Numbered from the stretch's first letter, positions 42,906-52,234 are shown. The stretch is DNA of 64,000 bases from Bacilli bacterium (GCA_900753325.1 CAADYO010000001.1:62001-126000), one strand, 5' to 3'. Notes: generated by a model from the sequence alone, not told the origin. Numbers and translations are program-made.

Positions 42906-44216
42906 TTAGACAAGACCGGCTAGGATTTCATCCATTTCTTTAACATCTTCTTCTGTTGCCTCAGTTTTATCTAATTCTTTATTGAACCAAATTGGTAAGT
43001 CATCTTTGTTCTTATCTGATACCTTTGGCTTTGAGGTCTTAGAATCTTTCTCCATTAACTTCTTTAATTTTTTATGCTCTTTTTCAGTTATTTTCATGGC
43101 CTCTTCTACTGTTTCTATATTTAGACGCTTCCATTGTCCCGCTATTGTTTCAACATAGCTTTTCTTTAACTGTTGATTATTTGTTTTTAAAACATAAGAT
43201 ATTAAAACATTTACAACACCAGGATTTAATTTTTGATCTATTAATAAGCTTTCTATTAGTCTTTTATCTCGTTCTGTTGGTTCTGCTCCTTTATATTTAG
43301 CTTTTAATAATTGATATGGATTTATATTTTCAAAAGTATAGACCATTTTAGCCCATTTTGAATTGTCTCCTCTGGGCTTTTTTAAGTATTCTGGCTGTTT
43401 ATTATAAATTAGTGTTGGCAAGCTACCAGCTGTTTCAAATTGATAATATTCACGGCAACTTTTACGAAGTCTTATTTTATCAATTTGTCCCTTTTCGTTA
43501 ATGGAGTCAACTACTAACCCTTTCAGATCTAAAGTGTTAAGATTGTAGGTAAAACTTAAGGCATTTATTAGTTCTTTGACATCCTTAGTAAAGGTCTTAT
43601 CAGTAATTAATTCTTTTGGAATGCTTGAAATTAATAGATTAAAGTCAATTCCTTTATTAATTAATATATTATTAGAGTCTCTCTTAGTAATATCATCTTC
43701 TATTTCTAAAATAGAGCCTTTTACAGAAGTGAAAATATCGTCGAAACTACTAGTAACATCTTCATATTCTTTTAGATTGATGCGAGGTATTTTATAATAA
43801 TTTAAAAGCTTTTCATATTCTTTTTTACCAAGATTATTATAAAGTACGACGTTTAAGATGGGATGAGTAAAGAAATCGTGGGCTGATACTGGTGAATATA
43901 TTAAATATACGTAATGATTAATGCTGTCTTTTTTTAAGTAGCATTTTAGGAGACCTGCAGCTTCTAATTTCTCACGGGCTATAACTATATCTTCTAATTT
44001 CAATTGCATAGTTGCCATTAGATGATGATGAGTTAGGTCATCACTCATTACTTCTAGTTTGTCTAGGTCATCTACTAATGTAAAATAAAGAGCAACTGCT
44101 GTATGACCTATAATTGGTTGATATAACATTGTAATTAGTTTTCGATCACTTTCATTTAAAACTGTTTTATTTACAACTGTATAAGTATCAGCTGGTAGTA
44201 TTGTTATGGTATGCAT
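42906..44216 (-). CDS. dnaB: Replication initiation/membrane attachment protein DnaB (Bacilli type)
   Basis: 436 aa. Not the replicative helicase but the Bacillota helicase loader partner that anchors the origin complex. The N-terminus LNESDRKLITMLYQPIIGHTAVALYFTL and MQLKLEDIVIAREKLEAAGLL correspond to the B. subtilis DnaB N-terminal domain; the DnaB_2/DnaD-like region NPYQLLKAKYKGAEPTERD and VVNVLISYVLKTNNQQLKK follows, and a Lys-rich tail ends it. AGGTGAT precedes the ATG. dnaI, the usual next gene, is missing here; an HD-protein gene follows instead. Confidence 0.93.
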   Translation of the reverse strand: MHTITILPADTYTVVNKTVLNESDRKLITMLYQPIIGHTAVALYFTLVDDLDKLEVMSDDLTHHHLMATMQLKLEDIVIAREKLEAAGLLKCYLKKDSINHYVYLIYSPVSAHDFFTHPILNVVLYNNLGKKEYEKLLNYYKIPRINLKEYEDVTSSFDDIFTSVKGSILEIEDDITKRDSNNILINKGIDFNLLISSIPKELITDKTFTKDVKELINALSFTYNLNTLDLKGLVVDSINEKGQIDKIRLRKSCREYYQFETAGSLPTLIYNKQPEYLKKPRGDNSKWAKMVYTFENINPYQLLKAKYKGAEPTERDKRLIESLLIDQKLNPGVVNVLISYVLKTNNQQLKKSYVETIAGQWKRLNIETVEEAMKITEKEHKKLKKLMEKDSKTSKPKVSDKNKDDLPIWFNKELDKTEATEEDVKEMDEILAGLV

Positions 44217-44257
44217 AGTTAATCACCTAGATATATAGTACAATAAATATTAAAAAA

Positions 44258-44276
44258 AAGAAAGTTTAACTTTCTT
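44258..44276 (-). terminator. Intrinsic terminator of the prepilin peptidase gene
   Basis: AAGAAAGTT-T-AACTTTCTT followed by a T8 run on the minus strand; the stem touches the stop codon at 44275. Confidence 0.85.
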
Positions 44277-45039
44277 AAAAACCAAGCCAAGATATAAGAG
44301 AGGCAGGAGTTATTTTAGTGAAATAAATAAAGACAAAGGCTATTAATAGAAATGGGCCGAAGGGAATAACCTTTTCATTATTTTTTTTCATAAGATAAAT
44401 TGACATTGGTAAGGCAAATAAGCTTCCTAAAAAAACGGCTAATGTTCCTAATAGTGGATCTAACACTAGGCCAAATAAGAACATCATTTTAATGTCTCCT
44501 CCACCGAGGCTTTCTTTTTTTAATGTTTTATTACCAATAATCATAACTAAATACATTAAAGAGAAAAGTAAAATACCTGTTCCAATATGAGTTATAGTTG
44601 ATTTAATACCTACATTTAATAATTGAATTATAATGAAATAGATACTAAAAAATATGAGAACTTCATCTGGTATTATCAAATATGTTATATCACTAACTAC
44701 AACTATCATTAATAATGTTACCATACCTAGAGCAATTAATAATTCATAGCTAAAGCCAAAACTATAATAAGCAACAGCAAAAAGTAGACCTGTAAAAAAC
44801 TCCATATATGGATATAATATATCTATTTTAGAATGACAGTAACGGCAACGACCTTGTTGAATAATATAGGATATTAAAGGAATAGTCTCTTTTTTTGATA
44901 GTTCATGACTACAGCTATCACAATGAGGTTTGTTTCCAAATATTTTCTCATTTTTGGGAAGACGTAGTCCAATAATGGTAGATGATGTGCCAATTGTACT
45001 TCCTAAAATAAAAAAGATAATTAAATATAGTATTTCCAT
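44275..45039 (-). CDS. Prepilin peptidase (PilD/ComC type)
   Basis: Bifunctional leader peptidase and N-methyltransferase, 254 aa. The zinc domain has CDSCSHEL and CRYCHSKI (CxxC twice), followed by seven helices with the two catalytic aspartates in VSDITYLIIPD and GGGDIKMM. Cleaves class III prepilin signals after Gly. It is 20 nt downstream of the PilC-like gene in one unit. Natural substrates would include pseudopilins; the surface protein at 6480 has a matching leader. Identity is firm. Confidence 0.95.
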   Translation of the reverse strand: MEILYLIIFFILGSTIGTSSTIIGLRLPKNEKIFGNKPHCDSCSHELSKKETIPLISYIIQQGRCRYCHSKIDILYPYMEFFTGLLFAVAYYSFGFSYELLIALGMVTLLMIVVVSDITYLIIPDEVLIFFSIYFIIIQLLNVGIKSTITHIGTGILLFSLMYLVMIIGNKTLKKESLGGGDIKMMFLFGLVLDPLLGTLAVFLGSLFALPMSIYLMKKNNEKVIPFGPFLLIAFVFIYFTKITPASLISWLGF

Positions 45040-45059
45040 ATAATTATCCTCCTTATTAT

Positions 45060-46604
45060 TTATTCTACTTGTGAGTAAATACTGAACATTGGTGTAACTA
45101 TTGATAATAATATTATACCAACTATACCAGCCAAGAAAACAATCATTAAAGGTTCCATTAAGCTCTTCATTTGATCGATTATAGTTTTATGCATGGCTTG
45201 GAAATGGGCTGAAACCTTTTCCATCATTAGACCTAATTGACCAGTGTTTTCACCAGTGACAATCATCTCATATGCTACTACTGGTATTGCCCATTCACCA
45301 CGGAAAGCAGATGAAACTGGTTCACCTTTTGATAGGTTTTCAAGGGTTTTATCAATTATTCTTTTAAATACTTCATTGTCAGTTATTTTGGATAAGATTT
45401 CCATACTATCTGTTATGAAGACACCATGATTTAATAGTGAGGCAAATGTTTTAGTAAAGTTAGCTATTTCATTGTAAATGATGATTTTACCAACGACTGG
45501 TATATGCATAAGAATTGTTTGAATAGCTACTTTAAAAGACTTAACGTGTTTAAATAAATATCTAAAGACAAATATTAGAACAACTATTCCTCCTATTAAA
45601 TAGATATAATAGTTCTGAATAAAACTACTGACACCTAAAACAGCTAATGTTATGGCTGGTAGTTTAGCATCATTTGATTCAAACATACTAGCAAATTGTG
45701 GTACTAAATATACTAACATGAAAACTAAAACGCCTAATGCTATAGTTAAAACAACAATTGGGTATGTCATGGCTGACTTCATTTGTTTCCTTGTTTGATT
45801 CATAGATGTATAATATTCTGACATATCATCAAGGATTGATGGCAAGTCACCTGTCATTTCAGATGTTTTTACCATGTTTATTAATAATGGTGGAAAGACT
45901 TTGCCTTGTCTTGCTAAGGCTGTTGAAAAACTTTCTCCTTTTAATAGTTCATAAACAACTTGACCATATATTTTTTTATGAGCTGGCTTTCTAGCTTGTT
46001 TAGCTAAGATTCTTACAGAGTCAACTAATGGTATACCAGATTTAATATATGTTGATAGCTGTGTTAAGGCAAATGATAAGTCTTCTGGTTTTAATTTTGG
46101 AGGCCCGGAAATATCAATATCCATAGCTGACTTTGGTTTTACTTCTAGGACTTTATAATCTTGGCCTTCTAGGAAATGTCTTACTTCATCTTCTGTTTCT
46201 GCATCAAAGAAACCTTTTTCTTTTTTATTCATAGAGTTTATAACTACATAGCTATAACCTTTTAATTTATTTGTTCTTTTATCATCTTCTGTAGTTACTG
46301 GCTTTTTATTGGAATTTTCTTGATTAATTTGAGTGTTTTTGACTGGTTGTTTTTTTTCCGAATTAAGATTACTAGGTGCTTTAGTATTATTTGACACCGT
46401 AGGAACTACATTGGGATTGTTTTGACTAATAGGAGTGTTAATATTAGGATTAGCACCAGTAGCTATAGAAACATTTTGAACATTTTGAGCAATTGGAGAT
46501 GCTGGTTGCTGTGGTGTTTGTACAACATTTTCTGATACCTGTTGTTGTCCATTGTTTGCAACTTCTATATTTGGATTTTTTTCCTTCTTATTAAATAATT
46601 TCAT
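45060..46604 (-). CDS. Type IV pilus/competence inner-membrane platform protein (PilC/ComGB, GspF family)
   Basis: 514 aa. Residues 1-110 are Asn/Gln/Pro-rich and probably disordered, an unusual long extension. Then comes the small KGYSYVVINSMNKKEKGFF...VLEVKPK domain and two copies of the T2SSF bundle: LSFALTQLSTYIKSGIPL and FTKTFASLLNHGVFITDS, with typical GESFSTALARQGKVFPPLL and ENTGQLGLMMEKV. Three hydrophobic helices. Forms the platform for pseudopilus assembly. The assembly ATPase (PilB/ComGA) is not next to it in this window. GGTGAT precedes the ATG. Confidence 0.93.
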   Translation of the reverse strand: MKLFNKKEKNPNIEVANNGQQQVSENVVQTPQQPASPIAQNVQNVSIATGANPNINTPISQNNPNVVPTVSNNTKAPSNLNSEKKQPVKNTQINQENSNKKPVTTEDDKRTNKLKGYSYVVINSMNKKEKGFFDAETEDEVRHFLEGQDYKVLEVKPKSAMDIDISGPPKLKPEDLSFALTQLSTYIKSGIPLVDSVRILAKQARKPAHKKIYGQVVYELLKGESFSTALARQGKVFPPLLINMVKTSEMTGDLPSILDDMSEYYTSMNQTRKQMKSAMTYPIVVLTIALGVLVFMLVYLVPQFASMFESNDAKLPAITLAVLGVSSFIQNYYIYLIGGIVVLIFVFRYLFKHVKSFKVAIQTILMHIPVVGKIIIYNEIANFTKTFASLLNHGVFITDSMEILSKITDNEVFKRIIDKTLENLSKGEPVSSAFRGEWAIPVVAYEMIVTGENTGQLGLMMEKVSAHFQAMHKTIIDQMKSLMEPLMIVFLAGIVGIILLSIVTPMFSIYSQVE

Positions 46605-46746
46605 CTAATATCACCAGTTACCTTTCCATTTGATTTATCTTTTTACTCTTATACTATTGTAATTGTAACATAGTATTTCTTTTTTGAAAATAAATTATTT
46701 AACTTTTTAGTACTTTTGACATATATTATTTGTGAAGAGGTGAACT

Positions 46747-47034
46747 ATGTATAACTATCCTTATCCAAGACCTGGTTTATTTAGTAGGTTCTCAAGTATG
46801 GCTAAAGGATTTAGCTTTAGTTCCTTTCTGGACGGAACACAAAAAACTCTTGGTGTAATTAATCAAGCTATACCGCTTGTATATCAAGTCAGGCCAATAT
46901 TTAGAAATGCTAAAACAATGTTTAGAATAGCCGATGAACTTAAAAATGGTGACACGGCAGAAAAAGTTGAGGCAAATAATAATGCTCAATCAAATAATTT
47001 AAGTAATACTAATAAACCAATATTTTATATATAA
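46747..47034 (+). CDS. YqfQ/VrrA-like protein
   Basis: 95 aa on the plus strand with GAGGTG before the ATG at 46747. The central block FLDGTQKTLGVINQAIPLVYQVRPIFRNAKTM corresponds in order and spacing to the conserved part of YqfQ (VrrA) proteins of Bacilli, which have been linked to spores. The N-terminal PYPRPGLFSRF and Asn-rich tail are short and divergent. Divergent from pilC and convergent with tgt. No function can be assigned. Confidence 0.6.
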   Translation: MYNYPYPRPGLFSRFSSMAKGFSFSSFLDGTQKTLGVINQAIPLVYQVRPIFRNAKTMFRIADELKNGDTAEKVEANNNAQSNNLSNTNKPIFYI

Positions 47035-47064
47035 AAAGAATAACTGTTCTTTAGTTATTCTTTT
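47034..47064. terminator. Bidirectional terminator between the yqfQ-like gene and tgt
   Basis: AAAAGAATAACT (47034-47045) and AGTTATTCTTTT (47053-47064) form a 12-bp stem with A/U flanks on both sides; it includes the end of one gene and the last codons of the other. Confidence 0.85.
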
Positions 47065-48172
47065 TATATTTTGAGATAAATTCTTCTCTATATTCTAATA
47101 CTCTATTTTCTTTAATAGCTTCTCTTAACTCTTCCGTTAATTTTATTAGGAATCTTATGTTGTGAATTGATAGAAGTCTTCCGCCTAACATTTCATCTGT
47201 TGTTATTAAATGACGGATGTAGGCTCTGGAATAATTTTTACATGTGTAACAATCACAACCTTCTTCTACTGGATTTAAATCTTCTTTATATTTAGCGTTA
47301 TTAAAGTTAATTTTACCAGTTCTTGTAAAAGCTTGACCATGGCGAGCAATTCTAGTTGGTAGGACACAGTCAAATATATCTACCCCTCTTATGACGCCTT
47401 CAATTATATCAACTGGATCTCCTACTCCCATTAAGTAACGTACTTTATCAGTTGGTAAGTATTTAATACCGTAATCAATCATTTTGTACATAGTTTCCTT
47501 ATCTTCTCCAACTGATGTTCCACCGATACTATAACCATCAAAGTCCATTTTAACTGTTTCCTTACAGCTATATTCTCTTAAATCTTCAAATTCTCCTCCT
47601 TGAACAATTCCAAATAAAGATTGATTTGGATTAGAGTGGGCTTTTTTACCACGAGCAGCCCAGCGTAAAGTCCTCTCTACTGAGTTTTTCATATATTCAT
47701 AGCTTGAAGGATATGGTGGGCACTCATCAAAACTCATTGCAATATCGCTATCCAGTTTATTTTGAATTTGAATTGATTTCTCAGGAGTTAGAAATAATTT
47801 GGAACCATCTATGTGACTTTTAAAATGAACTCCTTCTTCAGTAATGTCTTTTTCTTTGTTTTTAACAAGAGAAAAGACCTGGAAGCCACCGGAATCAGTA
47901 AGAATTGGACCATTATAATTCATGAATTTATGAAGTCCACCACATTTTTCTACAATATCTTCTCCTGGTCTAAGCCACAAATGATATGTATTTGATAATA
48001 TTATTCCAGAATGAGCTTCTTTTAATTCTTCTGGGGTTAATGATTTTACAGTGGCTTTAGTACCAACAGGCATAAACATTGGTGTTTCATATGTACCATA
48101 ATTTGTTTGTAGTGATCCATATCTGGCATTACTATTTTCATCTTTGTGTAATAAAGTATATTTAATCTTCAT
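47051..48172 (-). CDS. tgt: tRNA-guanine transglycosylase (queuine tRNA-ribosyltransferase)
   Basis: 373 aa. Exchanges G34 for preQ1 in GUN anticodon tRNAs. Motifs: nucleophile/specificity loop LTDSGGFQVFSL, GIVQGGEFEDLRE, MGVGDPVDII, IFDCVLPTRIARHGQAFT and the zinc site CDCYTCKNYSRAYIRHL. Last of ruvA-ruvB-queA-greA-like-tgt, the Bacillus order with one extra gene. GGAGGG lies before the ATG at 48172. Confidence 0.97.
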   Translation of the reverse strand: MKIKYTLLHKDENSNARYGSLQTNYGTYETPMFMPVGTKATVKSLTPEELKEAHSGIILSNTYHLWLRPGEDIVEKCGGLHKFMNYNGPILTDSGGFQVFSLVKNKEKDITEEGVHFKSHIDGSKLFLTPEKSIQIQNKLDSDIAMSFDECPPYPSSYEYMKNSVERTLRWAARGKKAHSNPNQSLFGIVQGGEFEDLREYSCKETVKMDFDGYSIGGTSVGEDKETMYKMIDYGIKYLPTDKVRYLMGVGDPVDIIEGVIRGVDIFDCVLPTRIARHGQAFTRTGKINFNNAKYKEDLNPVEEGCDCYTCKNYSRAYIRHLITTDEMLGGRLLSIHNIRFLIKLTEELREAIKENRVLEYREEFISKYKKNN

Positions 48173-48238
48173 AAATTACCCTCCTACTTGCTTGCTCTTA
48201 TAATTATAAGTTATGTCAATATTTTTTTCAAGAAAAAG

Positions 48239-48262
48239 AAAATAAGGATTATTCCCTATTTT
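48239..48262 (-). terminator. Intrinsic terminator of the second greA-like gene
   Basis: Minus strand AAAATAGGG and CCTTATTTT pair (one G-U) around a 6-nt loop and are followed by CTTTTTC; the stem spans the TAG stop at 48256. It lies between this gene and tgt, so tgt may need its own promoter. Confidence 0.6.
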
Positions 48263-48756
48263 ATGTTAGCTTTGCTGTCTTTTTCTCTGCCAATACTAGT
48301 GATTCTTCCAGATATTTCCTGGCTATTATTAGTTGAAGTTTTGACAGTGTATGAAAATTTTTCTCCAACTTTTTTTCCATAAATACTTTTGCCAAACGGA
48401 CTGTTTGAACTAATAAAATCAGATGAATTTAGGCCAACTAAATCTTCTACTAGAGTGAATTCATCTGGCTCATCATCAAAAAATGATGCTTTAAAGTAAG
48501 TGCCAATACCAATAGAGTCTGTGCTTGGAGTATCAACTATTTCAGCTTTTTCAATTATTTTTTTTAAATCATCTAGTTGTTTTCTTTCACTCTGTAAACC
48601 AAACTCAGTGATGGTATCTCCCACTCTGTAACCTAATTGGTCTTGAATAGATTCAGAGTTTCTTTCTGTAATATAAGATTCATAAGTTTGCAACGATTTA
48701 TTTAATTCAACAATTTTTTCTTCAATTTTAGTTAATTGTTCTGGAATTAGTTTCAT
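48256..48756 (-). CDS. Second GreA/GreB-like protein, diverged
   Basis: 166 aa. The N-terminal coiled coil is weak (LTKIEEKIVELNKSLQTYE...LGLQSERKQLDDLKK); the C-terminal domain is clearly Gre-like (FTLVEDLVGLN, SSNSPFGKSIYGKKVGEKFSYTV). The tip contains few acidic residues compared with the copy at 26573, so cleavage stimulation may be lost and it could act like a Gre-fold polymerase-channel binder. The ATG at 48756 is chosen because AGGAGG lies 7 nt upstream. It has a consensus promoter of its own. Confidence 0.72.
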   Translation of the reverse strand: MKLIPEQLTKIEEKIVELNKSLQTYESYITERNSESIQDQLGYRVGDTITEFGLQSERKQLDDLKKIIEKAEIVDTPSTDSIGIGTYFKASFFDDEPDEFTLVEDLVGLNSSDFISSNSPFGKSIYGKKVGEKFSYTVKTSTNNSQEISGRITSIGREKDSKANIK

Positions 48757-48788
48757 TTTCATTCCTCCTTTAAGGACAAGTGCCACAT

Positions 48789-48817
48789 ATTATAACACAT
48801 TTGAAAAGGGAGTTCAA
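48789..48817 (-). promoter_or_regulatory. SigA-type promoter of the second greA-like gene
   Basis: TTGAAC (48812-48817), 17-bp spacer, TATAAT (48789-48794) on the minus strand, directly downstream of queA. Confidence 0.8.
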
Positions 48818-48818
48818 G

Positions 48819-49844
48819 TTATTTAATAAACATAGCATCTCCAAAGGAGAAAAAACGATATTTCTCATTAACAGCATGAGTGTAAGCCTTTAAGATTGCC
48901 TCACGTCCGGCTAAAGCTGAGACTAGCATTATTAAGGTTGACTTTGGTAGATGGAAATTAGTAATTAAAGCATCAATTCCTTTAAATTCATAACCAGGAT
49001 AGATAAATATGTCAGTCCATCCAGAACACTCTTTAAATTCACCATATTTTGTCATTATAGTTTCTAATGTTCTAGTACTAGTAGTGCCAACGGCTATAAT
49101 ACTTTTTTTAGATTTCTTGGTTTTATTTAATAAATCGGCGACATCTTTAGACATATGATAATACTCACTATGCATTTTATGCTCTTCTATTTTTTCTACA
49201 TTAACTGGTCTAAATGTACCTAGTCCAACATGAAGAGTAATGTAGGCAATATTTATACCTTTGGCAGAAATTTTATCTAACAATTCTTTAGTAAAATGAA
49301 GTCCGGCTGTTGGAGCAGCGGCACTACCTACTTCTTTAGCGTAAACTGTTTGATAACGTGATTGATCCTTTAATTTTTCATGTATGTATGGTGGTAAAGG
49401 CATTGTTCCAAGTTCTTCTAGTACTTCTAAAAAGATGCCAGAATATGAAAATTCAAAATAACGAATTCCTTCATCTGCTTCTTTTATACATTTGGCTTTT
49501 AGTTTTCCATTACCAAATATAACAGTAGTTCCTACTTTAATACGACGAGCTGGTTTAACAAGACATTCCCAAGTATCTTTTTCAGTATTTTTTAATAATA
49601 GTACTTCAATCACGGCTTTTGTATCTTCTTTTTCGCCAATTAAGCGTGCAGGAAGAACCTTTGTATCATTTAAAACCAAAGTGTCTCCTTCTTCTAAATA
49701 GTCAATAATATCATAAAAATGTTTATCTTCATACTCTTTTGTTTTTTTATCTAATACTAATAGTCTAGATGAATCTCTCTTTTCAAGAGGTGTTTGAGCA
49801 ATTAATTCTTCTGGTAAATAATAGTCAAATTCTTCTAGTTTCAT
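48819..49844 (-). CDS. queA: S-adenosylmethionine:tRNA ribosyltransferase-isomerase QueA
   Basis: 341 aa. Builds epoxyqueuosine from preQ1-tRNA. LPEELIAQTPLEKRDSSRLL, HFYDIIDYLEEGDTLVLN, PLPPYIHEKLKD, VGSAAAPTAGLHFTKELL and HVGLGTFRPVNVE are all conserved family blocks. Follows ruvB by 14 nt with GGAGTGAT before the ATG. Works with tgt in the queuosine pathway. Certain. Confidence 0.98.
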   Translation of the reverse strand: MKLEEFDYYLPEELIAQTPLEKRDSSRLLVLDKKTKEYEDKHFYDIIDYLEEGDTLVLNDTKVLPARLIGEKEDTKAVIEVLLLKNTEKDTWECLVKPARRIKVGTTVIFGNGKLKAKCIKEADEGIRYFEFSYSGIFLEVLEELGTMPLPPYIHEKLKDQSRYQTVYAKEVGSAAAPTAGLHFTKELLDKISAKGINIAYITLHVGLGTFRPVNVEKIEEHKMHSEYYHMSKDVADLLNKTKKSKKSIIAVGTTSTRTLETIMTKYGEFKECSGWTDIFIYPGYEFKGIDALITNFHLPKSTLIMLVSALAGREAILKAYTHAVNEKYRFFSFGDAMFIK

Positions 49845-49858
49845 TTTATCACTCCTTG

Positions 49859-50860
49859 TTAATTATTTTTTGAAATGCCTAATACTTCATAGGCTTTATC
49901 TGTTACCATACGACCGCGTGCGGTTCTTTTTAATAGACCTGTTTGTAGTAAGTATGGTTCATATACATCTTCTATTGTTGTTACTTCTTCACCAATAGAA
50001 CTACTTAGTGCTTCAATTCCTACTGGCCCACCATTAAATTTATTAATTATTGCGAGTAGAAGTTCATGATCTGTTCGATCAAGACCTAATTTATCAATCT
50101 GTAAACGTTCTAGCGCTTCATTTGTAATGGCTAAATCTATTTTACCTGTTCCTTTTACTAAAGCAAAATCTCTTACTCTTTTAAATAACCGGTTAGCAAT
50201 TCTTGGTGTTCCTCTACTTCTTTTTGCAAGTTCATAGGCGGCATCATCATCTATTTCCATACTTAAAACCCGTGATGTTCTTTTAACGATGGCACATAAT
50301 TCATCTGTTGTATAGAATTGTAATTTAGAAATTATTCCAAAACGGTCTCGTAATGGTGATGATAAGTCTCCTGCTCTAGTTGTCGCTCCTACAAGGGTAA
50401 ATGGTGGCAAATCTATTTTTATGTTTCTAGAGTTACCTTCACTACCAACTATTATATCTAGTGAGAAATCCTCCATTGCAGGATATAAGACTTCTTCAAT
50501 ATATCTTGGCATACGATGAATTTCATCTATAAATAAGACGTCTCCTGGCTCAAGAGATGAAAGAATGGCGGCTAAATCACCAGTTTTTTCAATACTTGGT
50601 CCAGAAGCAGTTTTAATTTTGGTACCCAACTCATGAGCAATTATAAAAGCAAGAGTTGTTTTTCCAAGCCCAGGAGGTCCATATAATAATACATGATCTA
50701 GGGCTTCATTACGCATTTTAGCAGCTTCTACAAAAACTTTGATATTTTCCTTTACTTCTGTTTGACCAATATATTCATCAATTGTTTCAGGTCTAATTGT
50801 ATTATCTATAATTTGGTCATCTACAAGTGAATATTTTTTTATAACACTTTCGTTTTTCAT
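49859..50860 (-). CDS. ruvB: Holliday junction branch migration helicase RuvB
   Basis: 333 aa. AAA+ motor of the RuvAB complex. IRPETIDEYIGQTEVKENI, Walker A LYGPPGLGKTTLAFIIA, Walker B LFIDEIHRMPR, sensor VGATTRAGDLSSPLRDRFG and the winged-helix end GPVGIEALSSSIGEE are all standard. Follows ruvA by 14 nt and precedes queA. Confidence 0.98.
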   Translation of the reverse strand: MKNESVIKKYSLVDDQIIDNTIRPETIDEYIGQTEVKENIKVFVEAAKMRNEALDHVLLYGPPGLGKTTLAFIIAHELGTKIKTASGPSIEKTGDLAAILSSLEPGDVLFIDEIHRMPRYIEEVLYPAMEDFSLDIIVGSEGNSRNIKIDLPPFTLVGATTRAGDLSSPLRDRFGIISKLQFYTTDELCAIVKRTSRVLSMEIDDDAAYELAKRSRGTPRIANRLFKRVRDFALVKGTGKIDLAITNEALERLQIDKLGLDRTDHELLLAIINKFNGGPVGIEALSSSIGEEVTTIEDVYEPYLLQTGLLKRTARGRMVTDKAYEVLGISKNN

Positions 50861-50874
50861 AATTTCTCCTTAAC

Positions 50875-51438
50875 TTAACGTAATAATAATTTTAGGGCTT
50901 CCTTTACTTGCTCTTCTATTGTTAGATCTTTGTTTACTTTAGGAAGAATGGCTTTTATTTCTTTATCTTTGTAACCTAAACCAAGCAATACTTCTTTTAA
51001 CTCTTCAGATGTATTTAATTCATCATCTGAAATGCCAACACCAATAAACTCTAATTTTCCTTTTAAATCTAGAATTATTTGACGAGCTAGTTTTTCTCCT
51101 ATTTTAGGGAATTTTTTTAAATATAAAATATTTTCTCTTTCGATGGCATCCATAATTCCTTCAACATTTCCAACAGCCAGAATTGGTAGAGCCATTTTGC
51201 ATCCTAGACCTTTGACACTAATTAGTTTTAAGAATAGTTCTTTTTCAGCTATGTTTTTAAAACCAAATAAACTATTTTCATCTTCTTTTACTTGTTGGTA
51301 TACATAAACTTTATACTCTCTATTTTCTTCAAATGAATAAGGATTAGATACATAAATAAGATATCCAATACCATTATTTTCTAAAACAATAGCATTATTT
51401 TTAATGGCTGCTACTGTTCCAATTATATAATCATACAT
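50875..51438 (-). CDS. ruvA: Holliday junction DNA helicase subunit RuvA
   Basis: 187 aa. Recognises four-way junctions and loads RuvB. OB-fold start MYDYIIGTVAAIKNNAIVLE and FGFKNIAEKELFLKLISVKGLG, then helix-hairpin-helix FPKIGEKLARQIILDLKGKL; the C-terminal domain contacting RuvB is EVLLGLGYKDKEIKAILP. Start preceded by GGAGTTGAT. First gene of the ruvAB-queA group. Confidence 0.97.
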   Translation of the reverse strand: MYDYIIGTVAAIKNNAIVLENNGIGYLIYVSNPYSFEENREYKVYVYQQVKEDENSLFGFKNIAEKELFLKLISVKGLGCKMALPILAVGNVEGIMDAIERENILYLKKFPKIGEKLARQIILDLKGKLEFIGVGISDDELNTSEELKEVLLGLGYKDKEIKAILPKVNKDLTIEEQVKEALKLLLR

Positions 51439-51484
51439 AAAATCAACTCCACACTTATTATATACTAATTTTAGAAAAGAAAAA

Positions 51485-51500
51485 AGAGCCTTTGAGCTCT
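51485..51500 (-). terminator. Intrinsic terminator of yebC
   Basis: AGAGC and GCTCT arms with a 6-nt loop, followed by TTTTTTC on the minus strand, just after the yebC stop at 51512. Confidence 0.75.
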
Positions 51501-51511
51501 AACTTTCAGAC

Positions 51512-52234
51512 TTAATCTTCTTTTAAATTGTAATATACATCTTGAACGTCATCTAAATCTTCTAAGGTGTCAACTAGTCTCATAACTTTTTCTTTTCCTT
51601 CAGCATCTAGCTCTACTTCCATATTTGGAATATATGTTAATTCACATTCTAAAAATTCTTTTACTCCAGCTTGTTCTAAAGCTTCTTTTACAGGAACAAA
51701 ATTAGTAGTATCAGTACTAATGATATATGTATTTTCAATATGTTCAAAGTCAAGAGCTCCAGCATCAAGTGAAGTCATCATCATAGTGTCTTCATCGTAA
51801 TCGGCTGGTATAACAATTGATCCTCGTCTTTCAAACATATAACTTACTGAACCATCCGTTCCAAGATTTCCTCCAGCTTTAGTAAAGGCACTACGTACTT
51901 GTGATGCTGTTCTATTTCTATTATCGGTTAAGCAATCAACCATAAAAGCTACACCGCCATGACCATAACCTTCATAGCGAACACTTTCATAATTAGCTCC
52001 ATCTGTTCCACCGGCTGCTTTTTCAATAGCTTTTTGTATATTTTCTTTTGGCATATTTTGAGCTTTAGCTTTATCAACGGCTAACCTCAATGATGAATTT
52101 TGACTAGGATCCGGGCTACCTGATTTAGCAGCTACCATAATCTCTTTCGCTAATTTTTGAAAAGTTTTACCTCTAGCGGCATCTAATAGTCCTTTTTTAC
52201 GATGAATTGTTGCCCATTTTGAATGTCCACTCAT
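51512..52234 (-). CDS. yebC: YebC/TACO1-family translation or transcription regulator
   Basis: 240 aa. MSGHSKWATIHRKKGLLDAA followed by RGKTFQKLAKEIMVAAKSG, YEGYGHGGVAFMVDCLTDN and GSVSYMFERRG are the standard family blocks. Recent work links YebC-type proteins to translation of proline-rich stretches; older work to transcription. AGGAGGT lies before the ATG. Its terminator separates it from ruvA, although yebC-ruvC-ruvA neighbours are usual in many bacteria. Confidence 0.96.
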   Translation of the reverse strand: MSGHSKWATIHRKKGLLDAARGKTFQKLAKEIMVAAKSGSPDPSQNSSLRLAVDKAKAQNMPKENIQKAIEKAAGGTDGANYESVRYEGYGHGGVAFMVDCLTDNRNRTASQVRSAFTKAGGNLGTDGSVSYMFERRGSIVIPADYDEDTMMMTSLDAGALDFEHIENTYIISTDTTNFVPVKEALEQAGVKEFLECELTYIPNMEVELDAEGKEKVMRLVDTLEDLDDVQDVYYNLKED

